Positions 25,501 to 36,600 of a stretch of 64,000 nucleotides of DNA are shown here, in pieces. Both the position numbers and the translations under genes were made by a program. Origin of the DNA: Escallonia rubra (taxonomy: Eukaryota; Streptophyta; Magnoliopsida; Escalloniales; Escalloniaceae); NCBI GenBank assembly GCA_033065855.1, contig JAVXUO010000473.1:186001-250000 (forward strand). The letters run 5' to 3'. A model generated the notes under the pieces. That model was given only the letters and a program-made list of their open reading frames with translations. It had not been told where the DNA came from and made no database searches. Positions within the stretch are counted from its first letter, which is position 1. Every line of letters starts with the position of its first letter.

Positions 25501-26549
25501 TATTTTCTGAAAGAAGGTTTTCAGAAATGTCCATATGAACATACACTTTTTGTTAAAATTGGAAATGAGGGGAAAATGCTCATTGTCTGCTTATATGTAG
25601 ACGATCTTATATATACTGGAAATGATAGTGTCATGTTTGAAGAGTTCAAGAAGTCTATGATGGTTGAATTCGAAATGTCTGATCTTGGTATGATGCATTA
25701 CTTTCGCGGCATAGAAGTAGTGCAGTCTACTAATGGGATCTTTATTTGTCAAAAGAAGTATGTGCGAGAAATTTTGGACAGGTTCCAAATGAAGGATTGC
25801 AATCATGTAAGCACTCCAACTGAGTTTGGTTTGATGCTAAACATAGATCATGAAGGAAAAAAGTGGATAGTACACTTTACAAGCAAATTGTGGGCAGTTT
25901 GATGTACTTAACTGCAACAAGACCAGACATAATGCATTCTGTGAGTTTAATAAGCAGGTATATGGAGAATCCAACAGAAAAACATATGCTAGCTGCCAAG
26001 AGAATCTTTCGTTATTTGCAAGGAACTAGAGATTTTGGGCTGTTCTAAAAGAAAGGTAAAAAAATCGATTTGTTCGGGTTCACCAACAGTGATTATGCAG
26101 GAGATCAAGATGATAGAAGGAGCACTTCGGGTTATGTTTTTATGCTAGGCACAGGGGTTGTTTCGTGGTCTTCTAAGAAGCAATCTATTGTCACCTTGTC
26201 AACAACAGAAGCTGAATTTGTTGCTGCAACAGCTGTGCTTGTCAAGCTATCTGGCTAAGGTAAATTCTTGAAGAGTTACAGTTCAAGCAAAAAAGGAGCT
26301 ACTATAGTTTTCTGTGACAATAACTCAGCCATCAAACTCTCCAAGAATTCTGTGCTACATGGTAGAAGCAACCACATTGATGTGAAGTATTATTTTTTAA
26401 GAGAGCTTAGCGTTGATGGAAGAGTTGATATGCAGTCTTGCCGAAGTGAAGCTCAACTGGCTGATATATTTACTAAACCTCTCAGATTTCTTCCCTTCCA
26501 AAATCTGAGAAGGTTGTTGGGCATGTGCACCTTGGAGAATTCTAATTGA
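22545..26549 (+). pseudogene. Copia-1 gag-pol remnant, 5' truncated
   Basis: Domains in order: Gag from 22545 (no start; stop at 22671); RG-rich linker and CCHC knuckle CFRCHKFGHYRSEC near 23.33 kb; aspartic protease DTGCSNHMCG near 23.5 kb; GAG-pre-integrase (WHFRYGHLSFGGL) and integrase zinc region to 24.09 kb; then a frameshift and lost bases. Integrase core follows from 24.1 kb (FIDDYTQKTW, LRTDRGGEYCS), and reverse transcriptase from 25.0 kb with a TAG at 25330-25332 just before LDVKSAFLHGN. The catalytic LYVDDLIYTGND is intact near 25.6 kb. RNase H pieces (DSEA-type STTEAEFVAA) reach 26549 through more stops. No 5' LTR is seen; the 3' LTR starts at 26609 after a purine-rich tract. Confidence 0.92.
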
Positions 26550-26608
26550 AAGGAGGAGCTGCACACTCATAGACAGAAGCTTAAAAGTCTTCAGTTTAAG
26601 GGAGGGAT

Positions 26609-26720
26609 TGTTGGATAATGTCTGCATGTTTGTTTTACTAAGTCAAATGTGTCCTAGTCTTTAGGAAGTTGGTTATAGGTGTTGTCCAGAACATGGTCAT
26701 GTAGTCTGTCATGGAGTCGT
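26609..26720 (+). mobile_element. Copia-1 3' LTR, first part
   Basis: The LTR begins TGTTGGATAATGTCTGCATG directly after a polypurine tract (AAGGGAGGGAT). It is cut at 26720 by insertion of Copia-2. The remaining LTR sequence resumes at 31642. A segment around AGAACATGGTCATGTAG occurs both before the insertion (near 26690) and after it (near 31660), so this LTR contains an internal repeat. Confidence 0.75.
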
Positions 26721-27158
26721 TGTTGGAAGTTAATCTTGATTCACAAAGTTATGACACTTGATGAGAAAGAATCAAGATATGAATAAATGAAGAGAAGCTG
26801 AAAAGTGAAAGGTTAGAGGAGTTACACATAACCTATGAGGGATTAATTAGGGCGATGAAAAGTGAAAGGTTTGGGAAGTTATGTTTAAGATATTAAAAGA
26901 GTCTTTAATATTAATGTCTTAGTATGAATAGGTGTATCACCTAGTTATTTTATGATGCGTGGAAAAGTGAAGTGTGAAAGAATATTGTAGTGAAAGAAAG
27001 AGTGAGTGAGTTTTATGAAATAGATGTGTTGATTGAGTAAAGAAGAAGAATTATTCAAGAGTGTTTCTCCTCTCCACATCCTCCTCCTCTACCATAATAC
27101 TCTAAAGTATTTTCGCTGCAAAGATACATTTCACTTATATTGTGCCCACCACGCAACA
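26721..27158 (+). mobile_element. Copia-2 5' LTR
   Basis: The 438-bp LTR starts TGTTGGAAGTTAATC and ends CCACCACGCAACA. A primer-binding site for initiator methionine tRNA, TGGCATCAGAGC, follows at 27162-27173. Against the 3' LTR at 31211-31641 I count roughly 17 substitutions and a few small indels by eye, so the insertion is not fresh. Its TATA region reads TATGAATA where the 3' LTR reads TATAAATA. Confidence 0.92.
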
Positions 27159-27161
27159 AAG

Positions 27162-27173
27162 TGGCATCAGAGC
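27162..27173 (+). other. Copia-2 primer-binding site
   Basis: TGGCATCAGAGC lies 3 bp after the 5' LTR. It is one base off the common plant Copia site TGGTATCAGAGC, complementary to the 3' end of initiator methionine tRNA, which primes minus-strand DNA synthesis. Confidence 0.85.
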
Positions 27174-27183
27174 TGAGGTTCTA

Positions 27184-30100
27184 ATGGCGGCAACAAGTGG
27201 AGCATTTCCCTTTCCAAAGCTCGTGAAAGACAACTATGAAAGGTGGAGCATCCAAATGAAAACCTTGCTTGGTGGCCAAGACGTTTGGGAGGCCCTAGAA
27301 GAAGAATACGTGGAACCGGAGTACTTGGTCAGTTCTACCCAAGCTGTGAAGAAGGATACCAATGAAGCCTGAGTGAAAGATCAAAAGGCTCTTTCATTCA
27401 TCAAACTTTGCAACAATGACAATAATATTGAGAAGATGGAGCAGGCCCCCACTGCGGAGAGAGCATGGATACGTTGGAAAATGTTTTTAAAGGCATCGAT
27501 AAGGTGGAAGAGATGCGACTTCAAAGCCTTCATGGTGAATTTGAGTCTTTACAAATGAAAGACTCTGAGACGATTTGACTACATCTCTAGAGTTCTATCA
27601 GTTGTGAACCAATTTGAAAGAAATGGTGAAGAAATGGTAGATAGTCGGGTGGTTGAGAAGATCCTTCGATCTCTCGATCCAAAATTCGACCATGTAGTTG
27701 TTGCTATCGAGGAGTCCAATGACACCGAGACTCTGACGGTCGATGAGCTCTCGGGCAAATTGCAAGTCCATGAGGACAAAATCAAAAGGAGGAACAAAGA
27801 GCCTATCGAGCAAGCTCTTCAGGCCAAGATGAATATCAATGAGAGGAAAGACGACACCAATAAGAATCAAGGTGGTCGAGGTAGAGGTCGTGGACGAGGC
27901 CGCGGACGAGGTCATGGCAGAGGCCGTGGTGTACAAATGCAGTACAACAATAATGAATCAAGTTCAGAATTTCATCCATCGAGAGGACGAGGACAAGGAC
28001 GAGGAAGATGTGGCTATTATCAACGCCAAAACAAGAAAGACGTTGAGTGTTTTACATGCCATCGATACAGACACTACTTTTGGGAGTGTCAAGATGATCC
28101 AAAAGAAGAAAATATGAAGGCCCATTATGCAGAAGAAAATAAGGTGGGCGATGACACGGTCCTGTTGGCACACGATGGATCAAAAGAAGGAAAGGAGAAT
28201 TCTTGGTATCTCGCCCCGGCGCCAGCAATCACATGTGTGGCTTCAAACACATGTTTATCGAGATGGATGAATCGATGACGGGAAATATTACGTTTGGAGA
28301 CATGTCCAAAATCCCAGTCAAAGGCAAAGGAAAATTTCTGATCAAATTGAAGAATGGAGGACATCAGTTCATCTCAAATGTTTATTATGTTCCGGAGATG
28401 AAGGCAAACATTTTGAGCATGTGTCAATTGTTGGAGAAAGGCTACGACATCCATATGAAAGACAAATGCCTTTATTTAAGATATGATAGAGCGAGCTTAA
28501 TCGCTCGTGTTTCGATGTCGAGCAATAGGATGTTCTTGATGAATATCCATCATGATGCGCCTAAATGTTTGAAGGCCTGTTTTGATAACCAATCTTGGTT
28601 ATGGCATTTGAGGCTTGGACAGCTCAATTTTGGAGGTCTGAAATTGCTATCGACGAAGAATATGGTAAAGGGATTGCCATCGATAGATCAACAGACCAAC
28701 TCTGTGAGGCTTGTCTTGTCGGCAAGCAACATCGACACAGTTTCTCAAAGGAGTCGATATCGAGAGCAAAAGTGCCGTTGGAGCTGATACACACTGATGT
28801 GTGTGGTTCAATCGATCCAGCATCTCTTGGTAAGAACATACTTTCTACTGTTCATTGATGACTATAATAGGAAAACATGGGTTTATTTTCTCAAGAAAAA
28901 GTCAGAGGTGTTCTCAACCTTCAAAAGATTTAAAGCTATTGTGGAGAAGCAGAGTGGATATCAGATCAAGGCGATGAGATATGATCGAGGTGGAGAATTC
29001 ATATCTAAGGAGTTCAATGCATTCTGTGAAGAGAATGGCATCCGTCGACCGCTTACCATTCCGTATTCACCTCAGTAGAACGGGGTGGTGGAAAAAAATA
29101 ATTGATTGATAGTGAACATGACTCGAAGCATGTTGAAGAGCTAGAATTTACCCAAGGGAGTCGATTGTGCGGTCTATTTGTCGAATCGAAGTCCAACAAG
29201 AAGTGTGTGGAATCAAACACCGCAAGAAGCTTGGAGTGGATACAAGCCAAGTGTATCCCACTTGAAAGTATTTGGAAGCATTGCATATGTGCATGTTCCT
29301 GATCAGCAGAGGAAGAAGCTCGATGATAAAAGCGAGAAGTTTATCTTCATCAGTTATAGTCAAGAGTCAAAAGGGTACAAGTTATACAACTCTATTGACA
29401 AGAAAATAAAAGTTAGTCGAGACATGACTTTTGATGAGAAGAGCTCATGGGATTGGACCGATCGAGACAATGAGCAATATGTCTTCTATCCAATCAAGAT
29501 GGATACAAAAGAAGTAGAAGAAGAGCCGATGAAACTTGTGACACCCTCGAGTCCATCATCATCATCGGTTGATAGTCCTGTCAAGGCAGGACCACAAGGC
29601 ACGAGATCTCTGGAGGAGATTTATGATGACTTAAACCAGAACCAAAGCATGTTCTGTCTTTTTGCCGATACTGAGCCAATCGATTTTGATGAGGCATCAA
29701 GAAGTGAGAAATGGAGGAAGGCCATGAATGAAGAGATTGGTTCCATTGAGAAGAATGATACTTAGGAGCTGATGACTCTTCAATCGGCAAAGAAGCCCAT
29801 TGGTGTAAAATGGGTTTATAAAGTGAAGAAAAATTCCAAAGGCGAAGTTGAGAGATACAAAGCTAGGCTTGTTATCAAAGGATACAAGCAAAGGGCTGGA
29901 ATCGACTATGATGAAGTCTTCGCCCCAGTCGCTCGATTGGAAACGATACGACTGTTGATATCTCTAGCAGCTTTAAACAAATGGAAGATCCATCAGATGG
30001 ATGTGAAGTCAGCTTTCCTTAATGGTTTTCTTGATGAAGAAGTCTATATCGAACAACCCGAAGGATATGTTGTTCAAGGCTATGAAGAGAAAGTATTAAA

Positions 30101-31223
30101 GTTGAAGAAGGCCATGTACGGGTTGAAGCAAGTGCCAAAGGCGTGGTACAGTCGCATCAACAAGTATTTTCAAGAGAGAGGCTTTAAGAAATGCCCACAT
30201 GAGCATGTCCTCTACGTCAAGATGAATGGAAAAGGTGACATCTTGATAGTCTGTTTATATGTCGATTTAATTTTTATTGGCAACAATGTGAAGATGTTTG
30301 ATGATTTCAAGAAAGAAATGGCCAAGGAGTTCGAAATGACTGATATCGGTTTGATGTCATATTATCTTGGGATCGAGGTGAAGCAAATAGATGATGGGAT
30401 TTTCATCTCGCAAGAGGCATATGCAAAAGAAGTTTTGAAGAAGTTCAATATGGAAAATTGCAACCCAATCAGTATCCCCATCGAGGTTGAAAATAAGTTA
30501 TCGAGACACATCAAAGAAGGTCCAATCGATCGGACCTTGTTCAGAAGTTTGGTTGGTAGTTTGAGATATTTGACGTGCACAAGGCCTGATATCCTAATTG
30601 CAGTTGGTTATATCAGTCGATATATGGAGAATCCGACAACTTATCATTTCAAAGTGGCGAAAAGGATACTTCGGTACCTTAAACGTACAATTGATCTTGG
30701 TATATTTTATCCTGCATCAGGTGATATGAAATTAGTGGGATATAGTGACAGTGATTGGGCTAGACACGTGGATGATCGAAAAAGTACAACTGGATTCGTT
30801 TTCTATTTTGGTGAATCAGCATTCACATGGACATCAAAGAAGCAATCCATAGTGACTCTATCAACATGTGAAGCTGAATATGTGGCTGCAACTTTAACTG
30901 TTTGCCAAGCGATATGGCTAAGAAGTTTGCTTAAGGAGCTCAGTTTTATTCAAGATGAATTGACACAGATTTATGTCGATAACAAGTCAGCCATAGCTCT
31001 TGCAAAGAATCCAGTCTTTCATGATCGAAGCAAGCACATCGATACACGGTATCATTTTATCCGTGAGAGCATTGCTAAGAAACAAGTCCAAGTCAAGTTT
31101 GTGAAGTCCGAAGATCAAGATGCGGATATCTTCACAAAGCCCCTGAATAGAGAAGTCTTTGAGAAGTTACGGAGTCGACTTGGAACGAGAGAATCAAGTT
31201 TAAGGGGGCATGTTGGAAGTTAA
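27184..31223 (+). pseudogene. Copia-2 gag-pol, degenerate 5' half and open RT/RNase H half
   Basis: Gag starts MAATSGAFPFPKL at 27184 and breaks at a TGA near 27370. Later Gag with an RG-rich tract and knuckle CFTCHRYRHYFWEC (Cx2Cx4Hx4C kept) lies at 27604-28260. The protease region is frameshifted near 28.2 kb. GAG-pre-integrase and integrase pieces run 28.2-29.3 kb with stops at about 29076 and 29101. The last 483 codons (29772-31223) are open: reverse transcriptase ([20 protein letters not shown]) and RNase H ([39 protein letters not shown]). The usual YVDD active site reads YVD then L (30258-30269), one aspartate codon missing. The element cannot be autonomous. Confidence 0.93.
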
Positions 31224-31641
31224 TCTTGATTCACAAAGTTATGACAATTGATGAGGAAGAATCAAGACATGAATAAATAAAGAGAAACTGAAAAGTGAAA
31301 GGTTAGAGAAGTTACTCATAACCTATGAGGGATTAATTAGGAAGATGAAAAGTGAAAGGTTTGGGAAGTTATGTTTAGGATATTAAAAGAGTCTTTAATG
31401 TCTTAGTATAAATAGATGTATCACCTAGTTATTTTATATGTGTGGAAAAGTGAAGTGTGAAAGAGTATTGTAGTGAAAGAAAGAGTGAGTGAGTTTTATG
31501 AAATAGATGTGTTGATTGAGTAAAGAAGAAGAATTATTCAAGAGTGTTTCTCCTCTCCACATCCTCCTCCTCTACCATAATACTCTAAAGTATTTCCGCT
31601 GCAAAGATACATTTCACTTATATAGTGCCCACCACGCAACA
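31211..31641 (+). mobile_element. Copia-2 3' LTR
   Basis: It starts TGTTGGAAGTTAATC after the polypurine tract AAGGGGG (31202-31208) and ends CACCACGCAACA. The target duplication is GTCGT (26716-26720) versus GTCTT (31642-31646), four of five bases. It keeps a canonical TATAAATA box that the 5' LTR has lost. Confidence 0.92.
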
Positions 31642-31801
31642 GTCTTAGTGCTGTCTAGAACATGGTCATGTAGCCTAGTTTATAGCAGGTATAGTTTGCA
31701 TGTGTTTCTGTTGGATGTAAGCCTATTAAAGGGCTGATGGTTATCTGAATAATGGAGTGGCTTGAAATAACTATCTCTTCCAATGTTGCTTATCTCCAAC
31801 A
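31642..31801 (+). mobile_element. Copia-1 3' LTR, second part
   Basis: This continues the LTR interrupted at 26720 and ends at TATCTCCAACA (31801), a normal CA terminus. Instead of host sequence, Copia-1 coding sequence follows immediately, so the element end is rearranged. Confidence 0.65.
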
Positions 31802-31952
31802 GAAAAACATTTGTTAGCTGCCAAGAGAATCTTTCGTTATTTGCAAGGAACTAGAGATTTTGGGCTGTTCTATAAGAAAGGTAAAAAAATAGATTTGGTC
31901 GGGTTCACCGACAGTGATTATGCAAGAGATCAAGATGTAGAAGGAGCACTTC
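31796..31952 (+). mobile_element. Displaced Copia-1 reverse transcriptase/RNase H fragment
   Basis: The 150 bp match Copia-1 at about 25971-26130 (AACATTTGTTAGCTGCCAAG, then an RNase H segment GFTDSDYARDQD) with a few differences. The junction with the LTR end shares the 15-nt string CCAACAGAAAAACAT with the parent site at 25971-25985. It stops at a G homopolymer. Confidence 0.85.
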
Positions 31953-31973
31953 GGGGGGGGGGGGGGGGGGGGG
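31953..31973. repeat. Run of 21 G
   Basis: An uninterrupted G tract sits exactly at the junction between the displaced Copia-1 fragment (ending in CTTCGGG) and the host element. Such a run is biologically possible but is also a common site of consensus or assembly error. Confidence 0.85.
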
Positions 31974-34660
31974 CTTCAGAGAGAGGGGTCGAGGGATTCT
32001 TTCCGGCGAAGCTTTCCGGTAAGATGTTGTTAACTTACCTTTCTTTTTCAGTGTATATACATATCCATATAGTGGGTTCAGGGATTTGTATGTATACGGG
32101 TTTGTGGGTTTCGGTAGTGTTGTAGCCGTGAGATGGAGTTGCCGCCAAAAGGAGTTGGATTTTCTGGTGAGTTTCTAAATTTTCTTCTATGTGGCTGCTG
32201 GGTATTTTAAATGAGTCAGCCGTGTGTATTGTAAATGGGTATTGCGAACTGTGGGGATGGTTGTGGAACTATGCCGAAGATGATGCAAATCTAGTGGTAG
32301 GTGCTGTGTGGTGATGTCAATCGCTGGTCTTGGTGCAATGGCACTCACCGATAATCGATTTTTTTGATGTTGCAGTGGTAGTGTCTGGGTGTAATGTTTG
32401 GACGGTGTATGTGTGTTTGGCAGGTGAGGTGTGAGTAAACGGTTTAAGTGTGCGTGTGTTTGAGAGTGCAGTGTGCGTTTTGTGTGTATTGTGACTATGT
32501 GGGTTCATGGGTTTCTTTTTTTGTGAAAGAAGGAGAGGAGTTGATGAGGCAGCCGTGGTGGCTGCCATGAATGTAGGTGGTTTGCGAGGGAAGTAGCAGG
32601 CTGCTGTGCATTTGGAGTTGTTTGTGTCTGTGTGCAGAGAAACAGAAATGTGAGAAATCCGTGAGTGCATGAGTGTTGGTTGTGTGTTTATAGTAGTGTG
32701 TAAGTGTGTGTGAGTAAGTGTTGTGCATGAAGTGTGTGTTAATGTGTGCGTGGGTGTGCATTAGTTGTGTATAGGAGTGTGTGTGAGTGGAGTGGAATGG
32801 TGAGTGCATATGTGGTATATGCTTGTGAAAAAGCTGTACACGTGAAAGGGGGGGGGGGGGGCGGGGGGGACAGCACTGTTGCTGTGCATGTGTGTGTTTG
32901 TGAAAACAGTGAGTGTATTATTAATGTGTGTATATATATGTGAGTATTGTGTGTGAAAAATGAGTGTGTGTGAGGAAGTGGTGTGGACAGCTGCGGGTGT
33001 GAGCTGTGTTCTAGGCAGAGAAGAAATAGTGGGTCAGTGAGTGCATTAGGTAAGAGAGCGCCGAAGGGAAAAAGAAGCGAAGCATGGATCGGGTATTTAG
33101 TTAGCATTAGACACTATGAGAGCATTGAATACTATACGGTGATTGTTAGCATGTGAAATTTTACAGTATAATACGTTAGACTATATTGGAATTTCCTGCA
33201 AATTTTCATAATTTTCTGAAATCACATGTATTTTTAGTATTTTCTGTAATTTCAGATTTGTAAAATTCTTTTGGAGCCCTTAAACCCTGAAAATGGTCTG
33301 GGTAAAATTATAGTAATATTTTTATAGTATAAGAAAGACTCGGTATAAATTTGGTGATTTTTAGAGTTCAGTTCCTATCATTTCTCTATCGCATTGGATT
33401 TAACAAAATGAAACATTTTAAAATAGTTTTAGTGCCTTTTAATTTATGATTTCAATTTCAATAATTTTTATAAGTCTTCTAAATCTGTTACAAAAATTAT
33501 GAGCTTTTATTTCCAGCTAGAAGCAATTATGGCAATTTATTAGTTTTAGTGTATTTAAAAAAATGATTTTTTATTAGAAAATAAGCAAAAATATTCAAAA
33601 CAAATATATTTTACCCCATATTCTATATTAAGCTATAAATAATATTTAAGGAACAATAAGAAAAAATTTGAGATATTTCTGAGTCTCAGGGAGTGTGACG
33701 AATTTCGGGGTAGCTAGGTTGGCCGTGTGGAAAATCGCTGCGAGTTTAATCATGTCCAGGTAGAGAAATGGGTATGCTATGGATAATTATATTAATATTT
33801 TAATGTAGTAGTATGAAAAAGTGTTTTGATAAATGACTCTGTCAACCTAGGTTAACCTCGAGGATTTGATCGAGAGCGTTTTTAGCTCCAACGCTTGGAT
33901 CGAGGTAAGGGATTTCTTCCAAAACCTTATTTCATCTATTTGACATCCTAAATATTCTTTCTAAATTGTTATTGATGCTTCCATTGGGTTTTGTTATAAT
34001 TGTGATGAAATTGCATCTATTGTCATTAATATCCCGTTTTGAGCCTTGTATGTTTATTGAAAATTCCTTTCTATGCTACGCATTTATTTCTCGTTGTGCA
34101 TTGATTTAATCATTGCTTCATCGATTATTGCACTCTACATATTGACATGAGTTAGTGTATTGAGGAGTAATAAGGATGATCTGTATTGGGGGTGATATAA
34201 GGATGATCTGTTATTGCCGGGAGATGCTAGTACCTTGAGGGTCTAGCTAGTGTTCATATGCATATGTAACTACAATGTTATTGAGCATCGCCTTTGTGGC
34301 TTTGCTAAGTGATTACCCTACACTGCCTGTGTGGCTTTGCATATCACTCATGTTCAATATCTTCTGCATCGTTTCAGTGTGATTGAAATTATTTATGTCT
34401 TTATATCTGTTTTTAGGGATTTAGTTGAATCCATTCCCTTATCGTTTTGGAAGTGAATCTAATAATCGATTGTATTCTTTTTTCTGGATTTTTGAGCGAC
34501 CTTACTGAGCTCCCAAAAGCTCACTCCCTTTTTCTGTTCCCTTATGCAGGAAGAAATCGTCAGTAAGATTTCGGGACGAATGAGCTTGAATTTCAGAATA
34601 GTTTATGTTTTCCATTATTTGTTTATTTGAGCCTTGTTAGGGAACCATTATGTAATTTAA
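31974..34660. other. Noncoding interior of the TGTAACACCCC-ended element
   Basis: No open frame with a domain is present. 32330-33050 is GT-rich low complexity (CA-rich on the minus strand) with an inverted repeat GGCAGCC...GGCTGCC at 32548-32566. A G-rich homopolymer lies near 32849-32868. Further on are leader-like and splice-like sequences (for example CTTATGCAGGAAGAAATCGTC near 34550) typical of the noncoding interior of large non-autonomous plant elements. I see nothing else. Confidence 0.5.
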
Positions 34661-36212
34661 TAAAGGGTTAATTACAAAACTGTCCCCTGAGGTTTATGCG
34701 TTTTTGCACTTTGTCCCTCGTGTTTACAACGTTTGCAATAATGTTCCTCGAGGTTGATAAAACCATTGCAAATAGCTCCAAAATTGGACATCCGTCCAAT
34801 TTTGGACGTTAAGTGGGCATGTGCGGTGCACATGCCATTTTGGCATGGCCAAATTTGTAAATTGCCTACCCATCCTCCCCATGTCTACCAACTGAGTCTC
34901 TCTCCGAGTGAACTCGGTCTCTCACGGCAGCCATGGCTGCCACCTTCTTCTCTCTCTCTCTCTCTCTACATATCTAAAACCCACATATACACAAAATGTC
35001 ACAGCTATGGTCCCTCTCTCTCTTTCTCTAAAAAAACCCACATATACACAAACTCCCACACACCAAAACTACACGACTGGCATGATCACCATGCACACAA
35101 TGCCTACCTTCTTGACAGTCATCTCCACTCACATATATATACACACAAAGCACACAGCTACTGCCTTTCCCCTTTCCATTTCACAGTCACACTTTTTTGA
35201 TGCACACACTAAACTCACGCACACACTTTCCTTGACACAGACTCACACATATATACACTCTACACTTACACATATACATGCGCACAAACACACTCATTCC
35301 TAGCTCATGGCACACACAAAAAACCCACATTCATGCATGCCACAAACATCCTATTTTCAATACCCATTACAGACCATGGCAGTGAGTCTATATACATACT
35401 CTTTCAAACCCATTACACTCTTTCAAACCAACACTCTATCAAACCAAGACTCTTTCAAACCCATTACTCTTTCAAACACATAACACTCACATTCCCTCCA
35501 TCTCACACCCATAACATTCACGGTCGGAGGCCGTCCGTCTTGCCAGCGAATTCATTTCCAGCGAAGGAACGTCGTACTCGGCCGTAGTCTCCGGTGCCTC
35601 AGGTATCGTGGATAGCCCGCTACCGGACCTGTCGTAGACCACGAAAAACCCTTCTTGTAAACGCTCTTGCACACGAAAAACCCATACTGGACGCTGCTGC
35701 TTGTTGCCCTTTGCGACACGGCCTTGTTTCTCTGCTTGTGCTTTCTCCATTTCTTCTGTCCTGCTTGGTTAATGGTGGAGATGAAAATAGGGAGATGGCT
35801 ATATAATGGGTGCTGGGGATCTGCTGGGTTGAAGTTTCTGATGGTGGTTGGGGCTTCAACGCGTTAGCAATGACTAAAAGGGCACAGCTTCACGTCCTAC
35901 TCATGCGTCAGATTGAGACGGTTGTGAACCCGAAGATGGGGATGGGGAACACAGAGAGAGAGAGAGAGAGAGAGAGATGAACACAATGGTGGGGAAGATG
36001 GGGAAGGGTAAATTACAATTTTGCCCTTGCCAAAATGGCATGTGCACCGCACATGACGACTTAACGTCCAAAATTGGACGGACGTCCAATTTTGGAGCTG
36101 TTTGCAATGGTTTTGTCAACCTCGGGGGACACTATTGCAAAAGTTGTAAACACGGGGGGCAAAGTGCAAAAACGTGTAAACCTCAGGGGACAGTTTTGCA
36201 ATTAACCCTTTA
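34661..36212. mobile_element. MULE with very long terminal inverted repeats
   Basis: The two ends are inverted copies of each other over about 200 bp, starting TAAAGGGTTAATTRCAAAAC and including GTCCAATTTTGGACGTTAAG. Flanks GTAATTTAA and ATAAATTAA match at 7 of 9 positions, consistent with a decayed 9-bp Mutator target duplication. The interior is CT- and CA-rich (34940-35560) with the palindrome GGCAGCCATGGCTGCC at 34926-34941, then a GC-rich part (35520-35760) and an AG microsatellite (about 35953-35977). No transposase is present. Confidence 0.8.
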
Positions 36213-36390
36213 ATAAATTAAGTACTTTACAATCGTTTAATGATAGGAATGGTTTATTAAGACAGTTCATGGATTGTAGTGCTCTAATATGAATATTGTT
36301 CGATTATCTTTAGTGGTAATAAATAAATTGGACAATTGAGGATTCGATGGATTGATTTGGTTAATGCTTCGGAAATTTCGGGGTGTTACA

Positions 36391-36600
36391 TGATGGGTAA
36401 TGCTTATTAAGATATCCATAATCACTACCGCACGAATATAATTTTCCACAATACTTACATTGAACTTTTCGAATGCCATCAACTATAATTCCGTCAAAAT
36501 GATTCCAAAATTGAGCTTTCATTTTTTTTTCCTTCTGGACTTTTGGCAGACTAGAGGCAGGATTGCTTGGCCCTTCATCATGATGACCACTCATCACTAT
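36391..36600 (-). pseudogene. hAT transposase N-terminal BED-finger fragment
   Basis: A minus-strand frame reads MSGHHDEGPSNPASSLPKV and then a BED-type zinc finger: FWNHFDG, CKYCGKLYSCGS, YLNKHYPSC. It is the N-terminal half of the transposase whose C-terminal half is at 20340-21988, displaced by the TGTAACACCCC-ended element. It aligns with 61.86-62.0 kb of the other copy, where one codon differs by being a stop. Confidence 0.85.

Larger units (their letters stand above)
21989..36390. mobile_element. TGTAACACCCC-ended element inserted in the hAT transposase
   Basis: The left end is TGTAACACCCCAAAATTT and the reversed right end TGTAACACCCCGAAATTT, 17 of 18 matching. Alignment with the undisrupted hAT copy at 61.8 kb fixes the insertion point and a 5-bp target duplication that has diverged (TGTCG at 21984-21988, TGATG at 36391-36395). 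TG...CA ends and 5 bp suggest an LTR retrotransposon, but I cannot find two LTR copies or coding sequence. Own sequence is about 3.4 kb (21989 to about 22530, 31974-34660, 36222-36390); the rest is Copia and MULE insertions. Confidence 0.7.

Noticed and set aside
32317..33107. His/Thr-rich open frames
   Set aside because: They follow the CA/GT low-complexity repeat in several frames at once and have no domain.
34754..35303. Two long overlapping plus-strand frames
   Set aside because: They run through CT- and CA-rich repeat sequence inside a MULE; composition alone explains them.
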